A stretch of 59,886 bases of DNA from Gammaproteobacteria bacterium (GTDB lineage Bacteria > Pseudomonadota > Gammaproteobacteria > Arenicellales > Poriferihabitantaceae): NCBI GenBank assembly GCA_024644945.1, contig JAHEGU010000016.1, positions 1 to 59,886 on the forward strand, in the 5' to 3' direction. A program made the translations under genes and the position numbers. The notes below the pieces were generated by a model that was not told the DNA's origin, made no database searches, and worked only from the letters and a program-made list of their open reading frames with translations. Each line of letters opens with the position of its first letter. The stretch's first letter is position 1. Of this stretch, positions 25,841 through 35,101 are shown in pieces.

Positions 25841-26674
25841 GTGGAAATAGGCAAAGTAAATTCTCTCGAAGTATTAAAAGAAGTTGAATTCGGTGTCTAT
25901 CTGGACGGCGGAGGTCAGGTTGAGATTCTAATGCCGAAACGCTACGTACCGAAGAACACCAGCCCGGGTCAGCGCCTGGATGCCTTTGTGTATCGTGATT
26001 CCGAAGACCGATTGATCGCAACAACAGAAACGCCAAGGGTGATGGTAGGCCAATGTGCCTACCTCAAGGTTAAAGCTGTTGATCGGGTTGGCGCTTTCCT
26101 TGACTGGGGGCTGCCGAAAGACCTTCTGGTGCCCTATAACCAGCAGACTGTACCTATGGAAGAGGGCTATTCCTACGTGGTGTATGCCTATCTCGACCCT
26201 AAAACCGAACGTATTGCTGGCTCTTCCAAGCTCAACCACTTTCTAGAGGAGTCGGGTGACGGATACCGTGTTGGACAGAAAGTAGATCTTATGATCGTAT
26301 CTCGGTCCGATCTTGGGTACAAAGCCGTCGTGAACGGCACTCACCTTGGACTTATTTTTCATGGTGAGGCTACAAAGCCACTCAAGTTTGGTCAGAAATT
26401 ATCAGGTTATATCAAACAAGTGAGGAGGGAAGACAAACGGATAGATCTTGCGCTTGATCAAGAGCGCGCACTGACTCGCAAAGACCTGAACAAGCAGATA
26501 CTCGAATATTTAAAAGCTAATGATGGTGTGTCAACGATTACCGACAAGAGCACCCCTGATCAGATACTAAAGCAGTTCGGAGCCAGCAAAGGTAACTATA
26601 AAAAAGCGCTGGGCGCATTGTATAAGGACAAGAAAATTGTGATCGAGAAGGATAAAGTTACACTGGTCAAATAA
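25841..26674 (+). CDS. CvfB-like S1-domain RNA-binding protein
   Basis: A 277-residue protein of the CvfB/YitL family: S1-like repeats (VGKV-like IGKVNSLEVLKEVEFGVYLD, VGAFLDWGLPKDLLVPYNQQ, YKAVVNGTHLGLIFHGE) and a C-terminal winged helix (ASKGNYKKALGALYKDKKI). Family members bind RNA and affect virulence or ribosomal functions; role here is inferred. The frame is open from GTG 25799, but the GTG at 25841 yields the usual N-terminus EIGKVNSLEV. Start choice is uncertain. An RbgA-like gene follows 24 bases later. Confidence 0.88.
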   Translation: MEIGKVNSLEVLKEVEFGVYLDGGGQVEILMPKRYVPKNTSPGQRLDAFVYRDSEDRLIATTETPRVMVGQCAYLKVKAVDRVGAFLDWGLPKDLLVPYNQQTVPMEEGYSYVVYAYLDPKTERIAGSSKLNHFLEESGDGYRVGQKVDLMIVSRSDLGYKAVVNGTHLGLIFHGEATKPLKFGQKLSGYIKQVRREDKRIDLALDQERALTRKDLNKQILEYLKANDGVSTITDKSTPDQILKQFGASKGNYKKALGALYKDKKIVIEKDKVTLVK

Positions 26675-26698
26675 AGGCTCGCATAGTCAGGCATTACC

Positions 26699-27622
26699 AT
26701 GGCCCAAATACAATGGTTTCCCGGTCATATGCACAAGACGGCCAAGGAAATTCGAGAGAATTTATCCCAGGTAGACGTGTTCATCGAGTTGTTAGATGCC
26801 CGTATACCCTTCAGCAGCGATAACCCGCTTCTCACCGATATTCGTGGCACCAAGCCATGTATAAGAGTCATGACACGTGCCGATCTGGCAGATCCACAGC
26901 GCACAGCATATTGGCTCGAATGGTTCAGAGACCACGATCAATCAGCCGTCGTTGCGGTAAGTCAAAAAGAGAGAGAAAAAATTAATGGCCTGGTGACTCA
27001 ATGTCGTGCTCTGTTTCCGGACCGTAAAACACCGATTACCGTGATGGTGGTCGGGATTCCAAATGTAGGCAAATCCACTTTCATCAATATCCTTGCGCGA
27101 AAGGCCATAGCCAAGACCGGAAATGAGCCGGCAATCACAAAAATGCAACAAAGGATTCAGCTGGATCACGGCGTGGTTTTGCTTGATACACCTGGCGTAC
27201 TGTGGCCTAACGTTGAGAACCCATCTTCCGGATTTCGACTCGCAGCAACCGGTGCCATTCGCGAGACCGCAATGAGTCATATGGATGTAGCATGGTTCCT
27301 CGCAGAGTTTTTGTTAACGGATTATGGTCAGTTGCTCACATCTCGCTATGAGTTTGGAAGTGGGGAAACCAATCCCGGGCCGTTGCTAGACCATATCGGC
27401 CGATTGAGAGGTTGTTTGGGAGCAGGAGGTAAAGTGGATATGGATCGGGCATCGCGTTTATTCCTGAACGATTTCAGGAGTGGGAGTATTGGCCGCATCA
27501 CATTGGAAACGCCCGAGATCAAGTTTGTTGAGCAACAGGAGGTTGAGAAATTACGTGAGGAAAAAGCTGCAAAAAAAGCGGCGCGCAAGCAAGGGTGGAA
27601 AGATAAGAATCGCAATAACTAA
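26699..27622 (+). CDS. RbgA/YlqF-like ribosome biogenesis GTPase
   Basis: A 307-residue circularly permuted GTPase that assists 50S subunit assembly. The G4 motif (MTRAD, in place of NKxD) comes before G1 (VGIPNVGKSTFINIL) and G3 (LLDTPGVLWP), the hallmark of this family. The N-terminal MAQIQWFPGHMHKTAKEI is typical of YlqF. Basic Lys-rich C-terminus (KAAKKAARKQGWKDK) fits rRNA binding. Its end overlaps the convergent dusC by four bases. Confidence 0.92.
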   Translation: MAQIQWFPGHMHKTAKEIRENLSQVDVFIELLDARIPFSSDNPLLTDIRGTKPCIRVMTRADLADPQRTAYWLEWFRDHDQSAVVAVSQKEREKINGLVTQCRALFPDRKTPITVMVVGIPNVGKSTFINILARKAIAKTGNEPAITKMQQRIQLDHGVVLLDTPGVLWPNVENPSSGFRLAATGAIRETAMSHMDVAWFLAEFLLTDYGQLLTSRYEFGSGETNPGPLLDHIGRLRGCLGAGGKVDMDRASRLFLNDFRSGSIGRITLETPEIKFVEQQEVEKLREEKAAKKAARKQGWKDKNRNN

Positions 27623-28701
27623 GCTGCGGTAGGCACACCAATCTTTGTTCTTGATAGCCGCGAAGAAGTTTGACTGGAGAATTCGTCGAAGGGTTTAGTT
27701 TGGTCCCGGGTGTAGTTAAATGACGTATTCGATATCATTTCGAGTTGGCTTCGATGGCGCTTAATCATAGTCGCTATCTCGTCGCGATCTTTCAGTTTCT
27801 TGATCTGTTGAAACAGTTGATTCGCGCCGACATAGTTTTTTCTCAGGTAGCCCAGCCATTGTTTGGTTCTATTTCCAACGTATCGGTGATTGCCAGAGTC
27901 CTGCTGGTTAAAGAACCGTTCTACCCGGACGGCCACCTCCGGCCATGAAAAGGCTTGCCAATCTCTTCCATCACCTGCTTTCAGATGCGAACGAATTATT
28001 CTGGCCAAATCAGGGCGGGCGAGCGCTCCGCGTCCGAGCATCAGGCTTTTACAGTCGCTTTGATGTTGTGCTTCCCGGGCGTCCGGTGCGCTCCAGATTT
28101 CACCGTTGACAATGAGCTCCATTTTTTCAGGGCGCCGAATACCGCTGATATGCTGCCAGTGAGCAGGAGGTTTGTAACCATCAAGCCTGGTGCGTGCATG
28201 AATACAGAGCTCATTGGCTCCCGCAGCTGCAATTCTTTCAACAATTTCAGGGAGCAGATCCGCACTGTCAAACCCGAGGCGAATCTTCGCACATACCGGA
28301 ATTGCGGGATCAACGCACTGGCGTACCGCGTCAACGATAGATTCAATCCTTCGAGGGTACTGCAACAGGGCGGAACCACCGTCGCGACGGTTAACTGTTT
28401 TTGCCGGGCACCCGAAATTGAGATCAATTCCGAGCGCACCTGAGGAGACACCGATGACCGCGCTTTTTGCCATGAGGTCCGGGCATCCGCCTAACAGTTG
28501 CACATACACCGGTACACCGGCTCGGGTTCGACCGCCATGCTCTAGTTCCGGGCACAGCCTGAGAAAGACTTTCTTCGGCACCGGTTGCGCGCTGACCCGA
28601 ATAAATTCGGTCACACACCGGTCGTAGCCGCCAATGTCAGTCAACAGTTGCCGCATCTTGTAATCGACGACTCCTTCCATCGGTGCCAGAATGAGTTTCA
28701 T
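27619..28701 (-). CDS. dusC: tRNA-dihydrouridine synthase, DusC-like
   Basis: A 360-residue FMN enzyme that reduces uridine in tRNA (U16 for E. coli DusC). N-terminal LILAPMEGVVDYKMRQLLTD, the CVTEFIRVS block and NFGCPAKTVNRRDGGSALL (catalytic Cys in GCP) match DusC better than DusA or DusB. The last 45 residues extend past the usual end and are Ser/Thr-rich. ATG 28701 chosen over the TTG at 28707. Convergent with, and overlapping, the RbgA-like gene. Confidence 0.92.
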   Translation of the reverse strand: MKLILAPMEGVVDYKMRQLLTDIGGYDRCVTEFIRVSAQPVPKKVFLRLCPELEHGGRTRAGVPVYVQLLGGCPDLMAKSAVIGVSSGALGIDLNFGCPAKTVNRRDGGSALLQYPRRIESIVDAVRQCVDPAIPVCAKIRLGFDSADLLPEIVERIAAAGANELCIHARTRLDGYKPPAHWQHISGIRRPEKMELIVNGEIWSAPDAREAQHQSDCKSLMLGRGALARPDLARIIRSHLKAGDGRDWQAFSWPEVAVRVERFFNQQDSGNHRYVGNRTKQWLGYLRKNYVGANQLFQQIKKLKDRDEIATMIKRHRSQLEMISNTSFNYTRDQTKPFDEFSSQTSSRLSRTKIGVPTAA

Positions 28702-28887
28702 ACTCAATACTACGACTTTTTATCAGTACCAGATTGGTGTTCCTGAATTGTTTCCAGTTGATTCATTTCGACTTTTTGATATTCTCTCTAACTGATGCAA
28801 ATGCTCGAACACTATAAAAGGTGATGGAGGAATTATCCTTAAGGCAGATATGTATACTGCTTGGATTTTAATCCCTTCGTTGTCTTT

Positions 28888-29262
28888 TTAAACTTGTTCT
28901 GATCCTGAACTGAATCTGGATGCATATTTTTCAGCATAAAAGTAGCTGTGCGCCATCAAGCCCATCAAGGAAACTGCAAATACAAGCAGGGCTAAATTAA
29001 ACTCAATAAGGCCTTCTAATGAAAACCCGGTTCTTAAGGTCGTAATCAATGTAACAACAAGAATTGTTGGAATTAATATCCATCTTCGATCAATCGGTTT
29101 TCTGTCTGCTATTATCAGCATCATACCCCAAGAGAAGGCAATAACTGACGCAAGGCCCATCGGATAAACTAATTTGGTTGCTCCCATTCTTTCGGGTGTC
29201 CACGCTAATATCGCAATCAGGAAGTCTGCAATAGCGGCTATCCAATAGCTTAATCTCAGCAA
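28888..29262 (-). CDS. Four-span membrane protein, unknown
   Basis: A 124-residue hydrophobic protein with four predicted spans (WIAAIADFLIAILAW, GLASVIAFSWGMMLII, ILIPTILVVTLITTL, FNLALLVFAVSLMGLMA). The best start is a TTG at 29262, without a clear ribosome-binding site. No family recognised. It is the last of five minus-strand small membrane or hydrolase genes. Confidence 0.65.
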   Translation of the reverse strand: MLRLSYWIAAIADFLIAILAWTPERMGATKLVYPMGLASVIAFSWGMMLIIADRKPIDRRWILIPTILVVTLITTLRTGFSLEGLIEFNLALLVFAVSLMGLMAHSYFYAEKYASRFSSGSEQV

Positions 29263-29340
29263 CAGAACAGGCTTTGTTATGGGTTACACTAATTTAACGA
29301 TGGATTGAAACAATATCTGGCAGGATGAGCCTGTCAGGCA

Positions 29341-30129
29341 TCATATTTCGATTTCGTCACCACTGTGCATGATGCAACATTCGATTCCCAACATCTCAAC
29401 TTTATGTTTGAATAATCCTTCGTCTGCTGGCGCCATGTTTTTTATCCACAACATTGGAACGTTGTAGTGGCAGGGAATAACTTTCCCAGGTGAAATAAGC
29501 TTCACTGCTTCAATCGCTTCGGCTACATCCATAGTCCAGGTATTTTTACCCAGGCCACCGATAGGCAACATAAGCACATCCGGTTTTAATCCCTCCCACT
29601 CGGGTTGAAAAATTGAATCCCCCAGATTCAAAATAGTTTTATCGTCAAATGTAATTTTGAAACCAATCGAACCAATGCCGGTTCGTTCTCCGGGGCCAGG
29701 TTGCTTTTTTATTTTGAACCACAGGATTGGAACGCTAATAGGGCCATGCACAGTTTTGATAGCTTTGATTTCGACATCACCTAAAGTCACTATTTCTCCA
29801 ATATCAAGCGGATAAACCTTTTCGAACGGAATCCAGGAAGTCAATTCTCTACCGCGAGGGCTGACTAGAAGCGTCTTTCCGTCTTCAGCTTTCGCTAATT
29901 CCTTTCCACACACAACTGGAGCATTGGAAACTTTCGCCATCCTGTCGGCCTGCCAGTAATGGTCTGGGTCGCCATGCGTGACTAAAATATGGGTGATATC
30001 ACCCCATTCCGATTTAGGGATTAGGCTAGAAAGATTAAAAATCCACAGGTTTTGTCCCGGATCAATGGCGATCTTGGTCTTTTCATTTTCTATCAGAAAC
30101 GAGTTGTATAAAAAATGTCTGATCTTCAT
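29341..30129 (-). CDS. Metallo-beta-lactamase-fold hydrolase (UPF0173-like)
   Basis: A 262-residue MBL-fold protein. The first metal motif is VTHGDPDHYWQ, so the usual H-x-H-x-D-H has Asp for the second His. Further ligands are likely in TVHGPISVP, LNLGDSIFQPEW and PCHYNVPML. Related proteins are called UPF0173 or L-ascorbate-6-phosphate-lactonase-like; the substrate is unknown. Cytoplasmic, no signal peptide. ATG at 30129. Confidence 0.8.
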   Translation of the reverse strand: MKIRHFLYNSFLIENEKTKIAIDPGQNLWIFNLSSLIPKSEWGDITHILVTHGDPDHYWQADRMAKVSNAPVVCGKELAKAEDGKTLLVSPRGRELTSWIPFEKVYPLDIGEIVTLGDVEIKAIKTVHGPISVPILWFKIKKQPGPGERTGIGSIGFKITFDDKTILNLGDSIFQPEWEGLKPDVLMLPIGGLGKNTWTMDVAEAIEAVKLISPGKVIPCHYNVPMLWIKNMAPADEGLFKHKVEMLGIECCIMHSGDEIEI

Positions 30130-30177
30130 TAGCCGCTCTGAACCTTAACGCCAGAATTTAGTTGTTATCGGGGATCA

Positions 30178-30585
30178 CTATTTCAATTCGCCTTTGATCA
30201 TCGCCACCAGCAGCGGCGATACTAAACTTGTGGCTAATACAACTAAAAATAAGTCACCCTTCATAATATTGAAAACTTCAAAAATGCTCGCCCAAGATCT
30301 GCCAACCACATAATAGCCAAATACAAATTCAAAAAATAGCGTTAAAAGAACCCATTCAAGGCCAATTAATTTATACGTTAATCTGTCATTGCCACTTATC
30401 AGCGAAAAAGAAAGGCTTGTAACTGCGAATACAATTATAGATAAGCTTAGCCCGCTTATCGGTAATGCTAACGTTTCTCCTAATAAAGGGGCTAGAATGT
30501 TTTCTCTGAAAACCCCATTGATTATCGCAAACATAGCAATAATCACCCAAACTAATAAAGAACTGAAAAAGAGACGGACAGTCAA
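30178..30585 (-). CDS. Membrane protein, unknown (135 aa)
   Basis: Hydrophobic 135-residue protein with four predicted spans (LLVWVIIAMFAIINGVF, LPISGLSLSIIVFAVTSL, WVLLTLFFEFVFGYYVVG, GDLFLVVLATSLVSPLLVA). The TTG at 30585 has GGAG six bases upstream, which supports it. It begins 22 bases after the stop of the MBL-fold gene at 30608-31534, suggesting one transcript. No family recognised. Confidence 0.7.
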   Translation of the reverse strand: MTVRLFFSSLLVWVIIAMFAIINGVFRENILAPLLGETLALPISGLSLSIIVFAVTSLSFSLISGNDRLTYKLIGLEWVLLTLFFEFVFGYYVVGRSWASIFEVFNIMKGDLFLVVLATSLVSPLLVAMIKGELK

Positions 30586-30607
30586 TCGCGACTCCTATCG
30601 ATCCCAT

Positions 30608-31534
30608 CTATTCCCATTCCATTTCGGTATAAACCTGCTGGGCATTTCTGCCGGCGAGTGTTTCATAATTTAATAGATAGGTAAATTCTGACTGATCCAC
30701 GCTACCTATATCTGTAATGTCGCCTCCATTTTCCATAAACTCGGAAACCGAGTTACGCAAAAATACTAAGTAATTGTAGGTATCTTTGTTCGCCTGCAGT
30801 AGATTCGTTGCTCGGCCATGTCCGGGGACCAAGTGCTGTGGCTTGTGGGCAGCCATTGCCTGATAGACGTCGACCCAGCTTTTGCTGTTTGATTGGGTGC
30901 TAACATTCAGCATGCGCTCGACATACACAATGTCGCCCGTGAACACAACCTCTTCTTCGGGGAGCCAAATAAAACTGTCACCCGGCGTATGAGCCTGGCC
31001 CACATGGTAAATCACAAAAGTGGTGTCACCCCGGATAAGCTCTAACTCATCCGTGAATGTTCTGTCGGCATAGACAGCTTCTGTACCGACCAGGCCTTTA
31101 TCCCCCACCAGATTGCCCAGCATAAAAAACTGATCCTGAGTACGTGCTTTCTGGTCATTGACCGCTTCTTCGCTGGAAATAATCTCTGCGCCTGACTGTT
31201 TAAAATATCCATTGCCTAGCCAGCGGTGATCCTGTCCCCCGGTATTGATTACCGTAACCACAGGTTTATCTGTAACCGACTTGATCATTCGATCTATTTC
31301 TTGCGCACCCAAGTAGGTGCCGCCTGAATCAATCAGCACAACCCCCTCTGCAGTCACAACGAATCCAAAGGTCGCGTTATTGCCTAAATTTTCTTCCGTA
31401 CGATTACCAAGCTCGCCAACGATGGCGTAGATGTCATTGGCGACCTTCTGCAGTGTCAGCCTTTCAACTGCCCAGGACGTCTGGCAGAGTATGGATAACA
31501 GCAAGAGCGTTGATAGAGGTTTAAGCGCTTTCAC
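30608..31534 (-). CDS. Exported MBL-fold protein with incomplete first metal site
   Basis: A 308-residue protein with a Sec signal (LSTLLLLSILCQTSWAVE) and the MBL fold. The usual THxHxDH reads NTGGQDHRWLGN, one residue short and without the two first histidines, while the second-site residues remain (DH, AHTPGDSFIW, VPGHG). It resembles SoxH-type or quinoprotein-relay zinc hydrolases. At most one metal would be bound, so activity is uncertain. Probably periplasmic. Confidence 0.8.
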   Translation of the reverse strand: MKALKPLSTLLLLSILCQTSWAVERLTLQKVANDIYAIVGELGNRTEENLGNNATFGFVVTAEGVVLIDSGGTYLGAQEIDRMIKSVTDKPVVTVINTGGQDHRWLGNGYFKQSGAEIISSEEAVNDQKARTQDQFFMLGNLVGDKGLVGTEAVYADRTFTDELELIRGDTTFVIYHVGQAHTPGDSFIWLPEEEVVFTGDIVYVERMLNVSTQSNSKSWVDVYQAMAAHKPQHLVPGHGRATNLLQANKDTYNYLVFLRNSVSEFMENGGDITDIGSVDQSEFTYLLNYETLAGRNAQQVYTEMEWE

Positions 31535-31632
31535 GTAATATTCCCTTGTTTTGATATCTGATTAATTTGGAGTCGGTATGAGGCGCATTGATTAAAACGG
31601 GCACTTTATAATGGGTACAATCCCTCGAATTC

Positions 31633-32097
31633 TCAAAGATCTATTCCGCCAAGACGCATAGCTGAATAGACTAAGGCAAGAGCTCCCCAGTAAACAAAGA
31701 AACCCCAATAATAGGTGTAGTAGCTAAGTGCCCCACGAGAAGGGTAAACGTATTCCCTTTCCATGAACCATAATACGATATTGGTATAGAGCGAAATTGA
31801 CCCTGCTGCACCCCAAAAAACATAACCCCAAGCGTAACCTAGAATTACACCAACGCTTCCTATAATTGTGATTGGGACAAGAAGTATCCAATCTGCCCAG
31901 GCGAATCCCAGGGCCGATCGAAAGTGAGTCTTGTCACGCCAGATTTCGCCTTTAGCGACAAGGATGTCCTTTGCCAATTGGCTATGTGGTTTGGTGAGGA
32001 TAATCAGCTGGGCCAATATTAGCGGCGTTAAAGTAACTGCACCAAATACAATCAACACCCATGTTACAAAGGTGGGCTGAAATAAAACGTCTTCCAT
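31633..32097 (-). CDS. Membrane protein, unknown (154 aa)
   Basis: A 154-residue protein with four predicted spans (FVTWVLIVFGAVTLTPLIL, ADWILLVPITIIGSVGVIL, YVFWGAAGSISLYTNIV, YYWGFFVYWGALALVYSA). ATG at 32097. No recognised family. Downstream of it is the exported MBL-fold gene, 98 bases away. Confidence 0.7.
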   Translation of the reverse strand: MEDVLFQPTFVTWVLIVFGAVTLTPLILAQLIILTKPHSQLAKDILVAKGEIWRDKTHFRSALGFAWADWILLVPITIIGSVGVILGYAWGYVFWGAAGSISLYTNIVLWFMEREYVYPSRGALSYYTYYWGFFVYWGALALVYSAMRLGGIDL

Positions 32098-32106
32098 ATG
32101 GAATAG

Positions 32107-32141
32107 CTTAATTTAACGGTCCGTAGAAGTCAGTATACTTC
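32107..32141 (-). repeat. Dispersed repeat B, copy 1
   Basis: Minus-strand reading GAAGTATACTGACTTCTACG continues into GACCGTTAAATTAAG and matches copies at 36756-36774 and 52487-52520 (GGAGTGTACTGACTTCCACG...). It sits directly upstream of the 154-aa membrane protein gene start. Nature unknown; could be a small repeat or shared regulatory site. Confidence 0.65.
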
Positions 32142-32239
32142 AGTGTCGTAGTTTTTCTTATTCTGTCCAACGCTATTCGATAACTGCGACACTGTCTAAA
32201 AAATTGAATCCAGAATTTGATTTCAGCCAATTCGTAAGA

Positions 32240-33100
32240 TCAGGTTCGCGACCAAACTCGCGGGTATAGATCAGTCCCTGGGCGGTCACCGGGCTTGAGT
32301 CCATGTTCTGTCATGACGGCGCTGTGATCCGGGTCCATCCCACAGTCCCTGAACTTGATGCGTACGTCATCACCTAACCACTTGGTAGTAAAAACTCGCA
32401 AGTCGGTGCCTTTGTGCAATTTGCCCGAACCGCCATGTATGATCCGGCTGTTAAAAGCCACACAGTCTCCCGGTTGCATATCCCAGCTTACGACACCGAA
32501 GCTCTCGGGATCGGCATCAATGTCTGGGAGCGTGGTTTCCGTGATGCCCGAGAAATCGACCTGATCAACCGCTGTTTTGCCATCAGGATTAAGATCACCG
32601 AAGTTATACTGGTAAAACACGGAGTCGAGTCGGTGAGAGCCGGGCACGTAGGCCAATGCGTTTTCCCGTTTGACCGGAACCAGCGGCATCCAAAGAGTAC
32701 AAGTGTCATACCCCTCCACAGACCAATAGGGCTCGTCCTGATGCCAGGGTGTAGCAAACTGGCTGCCCGGGGAGCGCACAAATACTGCATCGAAGTAGAA
32801 GTTGATATGTGTCGACTTCATCAACTGGCCGGCAATTTGGGCGGCGGGGGATTCAAAAATAAACTGCCGATATTCGTCGATTCCCTGCCACGCTTGGCTA
32901 TCCCAGAACATGGTGCGTCCCTCGACATCCCGGTCCCACACACGAGAGCGTTCTGTTGGATCTTTGCAATTAGCGATCAGCCCTTTATCCAGAAGATCAA
33001 TCCATTCCAGGTCAAATAATCCCGGAAGCAGAACAACACCATCATGTTGATAGGTTGCAATCTCCTTTGAGGTAATTGGGCGGGGTGCGTCACTATTCAT
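32240..33100 (-). CDS. Phytanoyl-CoA dioxygenase (PhyH) family protein
   Basis: A 286-residue Fe(II)/2-oxoglutarate dioxygenase. Iron ligands are visible as H120 and D122 in TPWHQDEPYW and H222 in NSRIIHGGSG; R235 in DLRVFTTKW probably binds 2-oxoglutarate. The LWMPLVPVKRENALAYVPGSHR block is standard for PhyH proteins that hydroxylate small molecules. ATG at 33100. Substrate unknown. Confidence 0.9.
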   Translation of the reverse strand: MNSDAPRPITSKEIATYQHDGVVLLPGLFDLEWIDLLDKGLIANCKDPTERSRVWDRDVEGRTMFWDSQAWQGIDEYRQFIFESPAAQIAGQLMKSTHINFYFDAVFVRSPGSQFATPWHQDEPYWSVEGYDTCTLWMPLVPVKRENALAYVPGSHRLDSVFYQYNFGDLNPDGKTAVDQVDFSGITETTLPDIDADPESFGVVSWDMQPGDCVAFNSRIIHGGSGKLHKGTDLRVFTTKWLGDDVRIKFRDCGMDPDHSAVMTEHGLKPGDRPGTDLYPRVWSRT

Positions 33101-33175
33101 ACTTGTTTTATCTTATATGTGCAGCGATTAAATGCAAGAAGTAAGCCTTGTTATCGTTATTTCTCTTGTTTTTTT

Positions 33176-33296
33176 AGGGGTCGGAGTGAATTCAGATCAC
33201 TTTAGCCGTCTCCAGCCCGATGCCATCGGTTGACCCCATGATTAGAAGTGTTTTTTGCTGAATCATGATTGCGTAGCAGTTTTACTCTGACCCCGA
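33176..33296. repeat. REP-like pair flanking about 90 bases
   Basis: AGGGGTCGGAGTGAA at 33176-33190 is inverted-repeated by TTACTCTGACCCCGA at 33282-33296. The 90 bases between hold no gene. This is the leftmost clear member of the repeat family seen up to 52.5 kb. Confidence 0.75.
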
Positions 33297-33365
33297 ACTC
33301 CCTTCCTCCGGCACGGTTTTCCTATTAAATCAGTCTAGACACCGTCTACAAGCATCAAGTCCGTT

Positions 33366-33623
33366 TCAGCAGCGGTTTCCCCGGACAGCACGCGCAGCTG
33401 TATAGGCTTCAGATTCGTAAAATCCGCGTGCTGCATTTATATCGTCAAATTCATTAACAATTGTTAGGCCTCTCAGGTCGCCTTCACGAAAATCTGGCGA
33501 CGGGTTTCGGGCTAGTACTCTTCCACCATGATCAGCGATCGCAGGCCCCGACATCGCCTTGAATTTTTCAAATGCTTCTTTGTCATGAACGCGGATGTGT
33601 GCAACCAGGTAAGATTTTGACAT
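33366..33623 (-). CDS. DUF1330 protein with frameshifted C-terminus
   Basis: An 85-residue DUF1330 (dimeric ferredoxin-like alpha/beta) protein: SYLVAHIRVHDKEAFEKFKA, GPAIADHGGRVLARN, and NEFDDINAARGFYESEAYTA. The frame ends AVRGNRC and a stop, but one base later the sequence reads GCT GCT GAA ACG GAC TTG ATG CTT GTA GAC GGT GTC TAG, that is AAETDLMLVDGV, the normal DUF1330 ending. One extra base in the AACC at about 33374-33377 would explain it. Either a true mutation or a sequencing error; the intact frame would end at 33335. Confidence 0.8.
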   Translation of the reverse strand: MSKSYLVAHIRVHDKEAFEKFKAMSGPAIADHGGRVLARNPSPDFREGDLRGLTIVNEFDDINAARGFYESEAYTAARAVRGNRC

Positions 33624-33761
33624 AGTTGTGCTCCAGTTATTGAGTAAAATAATTCTGTCCCGGTTTTTCGGGAAGCGTTTTCATGTTGCCACTCATATTT
33701 TATTGGAATCAGATAGTTCAATTGAGAATGCTGTCGTCTCCGGCTGTAGATGATTAAAGGA

Positions 33762-33828
33762 TTAAAGGGGTCAGCGTGATTAAAGGGGTCGGAGTGCATA
33801 AGGATAATTCGCTCCTACCCCATTATTT
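33762..33828. repeat. REP-like cluster with tandem arms
   Basis: GATTAAAGGATTAAAGGGGTCAGCGTGATTAAAGGGGTCGGAGTG contains the GATTAAAGGGGTC unit twice plus a truncated copy; an imperfect opposite arm, CGCTCCTACCCCATTATTTA, ends at 33828. It lies between the DUF1330 and AraC genes. Confidence 0.75.
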
Positions 33829-33833
33829 ACGGA

Positions 33834-34988
33834 TCAGATCTCTGCTTGTTTCATGGTTGTCGATGGTGACTCGCCGAACAACTGCCGGTATTCTACGGAA
33901 AACCTCCCCAACTCATAAAAACCATAGTTTGTAGCGACTTGTGAAACATTATTCCCATTCTGTCTTGATGTGATCAGTGCCTGGCGAACTGCGTGAAGCC
34001 GGCGGCGTTTCATGTACCGATGAGGTGTCGTGCCAAACGTCTCCTGAAAGGCATACTGCAGGCTGCGCTCGCTGATTCCGCATACCTGACTTATTTCAGC
34101 CATCGAGAACTGCGATTCAAAGTCGCTCCGCATATAGTCCAGGGCTTTTAGAAGACCTTGCTGACGAGCTGAATAGTCTTTGCTATTCGGCATCAGTAGT
34201 GTCGGCGCTGCGATAAGAGATATATGTTGCAACAAATCCTGACGCAAGGTTCTGACGATAGACTCATGTTCGATGAGCGATGGGTATTTTGCTGCTAAAT
34301 TGAGCAGGCGACCGCCCCAGTCCGTATAGTCTTTCAGGACTTTCGGCGGGACCAACAGAAAGCGGGACCGCATTGCGGAATACAGGCTTTCGAAAACTTC
34401 CTCTGACAGTTGCACACGTAAGAACCGGAGATCAATGATAGCAACCTGATGATAGTGACCTGTATCGAGCTTCACATCGAGGGGGCCTGGTAGTGACGAC
34501 GGCATGGTGCTGCCCGAATAAGGGGTGCCCCAGTATTGTGCCTCCCGCCCTGTGTATATCGGTGCCCCTATGACGAATGTATCATTTGGCGACACCCCCT
34601 GAACATCCACCGGTACGCTAAAACGCTCACGATAGATTGTGAACTCTGCTGTCTTCACGCCGGTAATCGTGTGCCTGAAGTCGCCACCGGTGAGGGGTCG
34701 GCACATCAGCTCCCACGGGCGCAGTGCCAGTTCAAATTCGGCTGGATCGGTCGTGACAAGAGACACTGCCCGGGCTGCTGGATCCGAAACCTCATGGTCT
34801 TTGATCTGCTGGGTGCCGGAAGCGCCAGCGGGCTTTCCATGTTCTTGCGGGTTTTGCATAGTCAGGTTTCCCAGTGTTCGATACCCTCTCCTTGAAAGGT
34901 AATGGTCAAGAGCCCTTGGCGGCTCAATTTTATGCCATTTTCTGTCCGGGGTTAAATGAGGGCGGGTGGCAGTACCTGTGTTGCTCAC
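33834..34988 (-). CDS. AraC-family transcriptional regulator
   Basis: A 384-residue regulator with an AraC-binding-like effector region (about 75-250) and two C-terminal helix-turn-helix motifs: MAEISQVCGISERSLQYAFQ with FGTTPHRYMKRRRLHAVRQA, then VSQVATNYGFYELGRFSVEY with FGESPSTTM. The frame starts at GTG 34986-34988; a later ATG at 34862 is possible. It is divergent from the sulfatase gene 113 bases away, which is the obvious regulatory target. Confidence 0.88.
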   Translation of the reverse strand: MSNTGTATRPHLTPDRKWHKIEPPRALDHYLSRRGYRTLGNLTMQNPQEHGKPAGASGTQQIKDHEVSDPAARAVSLVTTDPAEFELALRPWELMCRPLTGGDFRHTITGVKTAEFTIYRERFSVPVDVQGVSPNDTFVIGAPIYTGREAQYWGTPYSGSTMPSSLPGPLDVKLDTGHYHQVAIIDLRFLRVQLSEEVFESLYSAMRSRFLLVPPKVLKDYTDWGGRLLNLAAKYPSLIEHESIVRTLRQDLLQHISLIAAPTLLMPNSKDYSARQQGLLKALDYMRSDFESQFSMAEISQVCGISERSLQYAFQETFGTTPHRYMKRRRLHAVRQALITSRQNGNNVSQVATNYGFYELGRFSVEYRQLFGESPSTTMKQAEI

Positions 34989-35101
34989 CCACGTTTTTAT
35001 CCATGGACGAATGACTGTTCACTGGCATGTTAGTGTATGCGATTGTAAACAGGCGGAAATCCCGTCCTCGACTCAACTAATCAACTGCTGAGAAAAAATC
35101 A

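Noticed and set aside
25776..26036. N-terminal extension of the TANGO2 gene
   Set aside because: It overlaps the divergent CvfB-like gene and is not protein-like, while the family's conserved start is at 25775.
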